Of a stretch of 49,347 nucleotides of DNA, positions 48,463-49,347 are shown in pieces (the stretch's first letter is position 1; every line of letters starts with the position of its first letter). The DNA comes from Bacillota bacterium. GTDB taxonomy: Bacteria > Bacillota > Clostridia > Acetivibrionales > DSM-1351. The notes beneath the pieces are model-generated. The model was not told the DNA's origin. It ran no database searches and worked only from the letters and a program-made list of their open reading frames with translations. The translations under genes were made by a program, and so were the position numbers. The DNA lies in assembly GCA_023460955.1 (NCBI GenBank), contig JAEWOH010000032.1:1-49347 (forward strand), read 5' to 3'.

Positions 48463-49053
48463 CTATGCAGATATTAATACTGAGACTACTATTGCAGCTA
48501 TGCCAATTATTGTTGATATCGCAATCCCTAATATAAATTTATTATTATTATCAATTTTACCTTCTAATAATGTAAGCTTGTTATCAAGTTTTGTTTCCAG
48601 AGAGGATATCTTTGTTTCCATTTTTGAGTCTAAAGTTGAGATATTTATGGCAACACTTTCAGTATAGTATTTAATATTATCTTCAATTCTGTTTAAACGA
48701 TTATCCATTCTTTCTTCAAGATCGCTTATTCGTTTTTCATTTCGGCTTTCACTATCTCGTCTGTCTTGGTCCACCTTATCCATATACTTTGACAGAATAT
48801 CATTATTGTCCATATCATTTCCTCCCGTATTGTGAGGCATACTGTTAGTACTATTATAATCCAGATTGGTACTTTTTGATACATCATATTTTAATTTATA
48901 AAAAACATCATCTAATGGCTGTGTTGTGGATTCTAAATCATTGGGTATTATTGGGAAATCATTTATAATACCTTTCGTTTTTTCGTATCTTCCGTATGCC
49001 ATTAAAAAGTTATACATTTCATTCTGTTGAATCATGTTGGCATTTTCTGTCAT
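48463..49053 (-). CDS. Tail-anchored coiled-coil protein
   Basis: 196 residues. A soluble polar N-terminal region (about 1-85) precedes a long coiled coil (about 90-170: DQDRRDSESRNEKRISDLEERMDNRLNRIEDNIK and METKISSLETKLDNKLTLLEGKIDNN with heptad-spaced Leu/Ile). One membrane segment at the very end (FILGIAISTIIGIAAIVVSVLISA) makes it tail-anchored. GGTGGG precedes the ATG. It follows the cut gene at 49070 by 16 bp, so they form one operon. Function unknown. Confidence 0.8.
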   Translation of the reverse strand: MTENANMIQQNEMYNFLMAYGRYEKTKGIINDFPIIPNDLESTTQPLDDVFYKLKYDVSKSTNLDYNSTNSMPHNTGGNDMDNNDILSKYMDKVDQDRRDSESRNEKRISDLEERMDNRLNRIEDNIKYYTESVAINISTLDSKMETKISSLETKLDNKLTLLEGKIDNNNKFILGIAISTIIGIAAIVVSVLISA

Positions 49054-49069
49054 AAATATCCCACCTATG

Positions 49070-49347
49070 TTATTCTAAAATAGTAAGTATAGTTTTATTG
49101 CATACTAATGCATCCTTGATAAACTTATAATCTATTTCTTTTGGGTTTTCAACATTTTCTTTTGAAATGTCTACATCAAAAACTATTTGAGTATTGCCAC
49201 TACTTAATTCTTCCGCCTTTTCCATGTTTATTGTTTGGAATATGCCAGGGTTTATATTTATATTTGTTTTAAATCCATTTATTGAAAAGTTATAACTTAA
49301 TGACGCACCTAATGATGTTATTCCAGCTTGAATAAACTTTTCTGGTG
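49070..49347 (-). CDS. Partial gene of unknown function cut by the window edge
   Basis: The 3' part of a minus-strand gene: 91 codons are open from 49345 down to a TAA at 49070-49072, continuing past the window. The visible C-terminus reads ...EKFIQAGITSLGASLSYN, then NFSINGFKTNININPGIF, and ends KFIKDALVCNKTILTILE. It is beta-rich and polar with no membrane segment and no motif I recognise. The 16-bp gap and codon use like the next gene support a real operon with the coiled-coil protein downstream. Confidence 0.7.
   Translation of the reverse strand, partial: PEKFIQAGITSLGASLSYNFSINGFKTNININPGIFQTINMEKAEELSSGNTQIVFDVDISKENVENPKEIDYKFIKDALVCNKTILTILE

Overview
The window is chromosomal DNA from a low-GC, spore-forming, anaerobic Firmicute. 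The evidence is AT-rich intergenic DNA, strong AGGAGG ribosome binding sites, CIRCE/HrcA control, T-box leaders, a glycine riboswitch, a YteA-type and a GerMN protein, a DegS/DegU pair and a rubrerythrin. Gene content and order suggest the Ruminiclostridium/Clostridium cluster III group; this is an inference from memory of gene families, not a database match.

Layout. Positions 1-42600 are almost entirely minus-strand core genes. They run (right to left within each operon): hrcA-grpE-dnaK-dnaJ-prmA-rsmE-cheY-like behind a perfect CIRCE (173-7519); a membrane protein, a class IV aminotransferase, a YfbR-like nucleotidase and a dGTPase-like HD protein (7661-11443); a lone plus-strand YiiX-like cysteine peptidase (12260); a complete ECF transporter operon of S component, EcfA1, EcfA2 and EcfT (13102-16266) with an elaborate leader; an LtaS-like membrane sulfatase; an HD hydrolase; tRNA-Thr(CGT); a Cof-type HAD phosphatase; a YteA-like protein; aroB; and ileS behind an Ile T-box. 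Vitamin B6 genes follow: pdxR-like regulator, divergent from pdxS-pdxT (27621-30832). Then come a rhomboid-TPR protease overlapping a homocysteine methyltransferase, an acyl-CoA synthetase behind its own T-box, degS-degU, tRNA-Lys(CTT), a GerMN lipoprotein, a PAP2 phosphatase and rubrerythrin. From 42761 the genes are mixed or plus strand: thioesterase, sirtuin, convergent crcB, and a glycine-riboswitch-controlled AGCS symporter.

The right end (about 46452-49347) looks like the left edge of an integrated element. It starts at a 47-nt 3' fragment of a tRNA-Pro(GGG) gene that keeps its own terminator, the usual footprint of integration into a tRNA 3' end. It contains only unrecognised or small genes: one behind a perfect SOS (LexA) box, a zinc-ribbon/L7-L12-like/TM/FxLYD-like protein, a probable short terminated RNA, and a two-gene unit cut by the window edge. 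No integrase is visible in the window.

The most interesting signals are regulatory. First, a run of eight (G/T)AG triplets spaced exactly 5 nt apart lies at the predicted 5' end of the transcript for a TrpP-like tryptophan ECF S component. It is followed by a hairpin that buries the ribosome binding site, which is what a TRAP-controlled leader would look like. Second, a T-box whose specifier aligns as CTC (Leu) precedes an acyl-CoA synthetase, suggesting leucine made from isovalerate. Third is the tRNA-Pro attachment site and its cargo. All functional statements rest on reading motifs by eye; no searches or folding programs were run.
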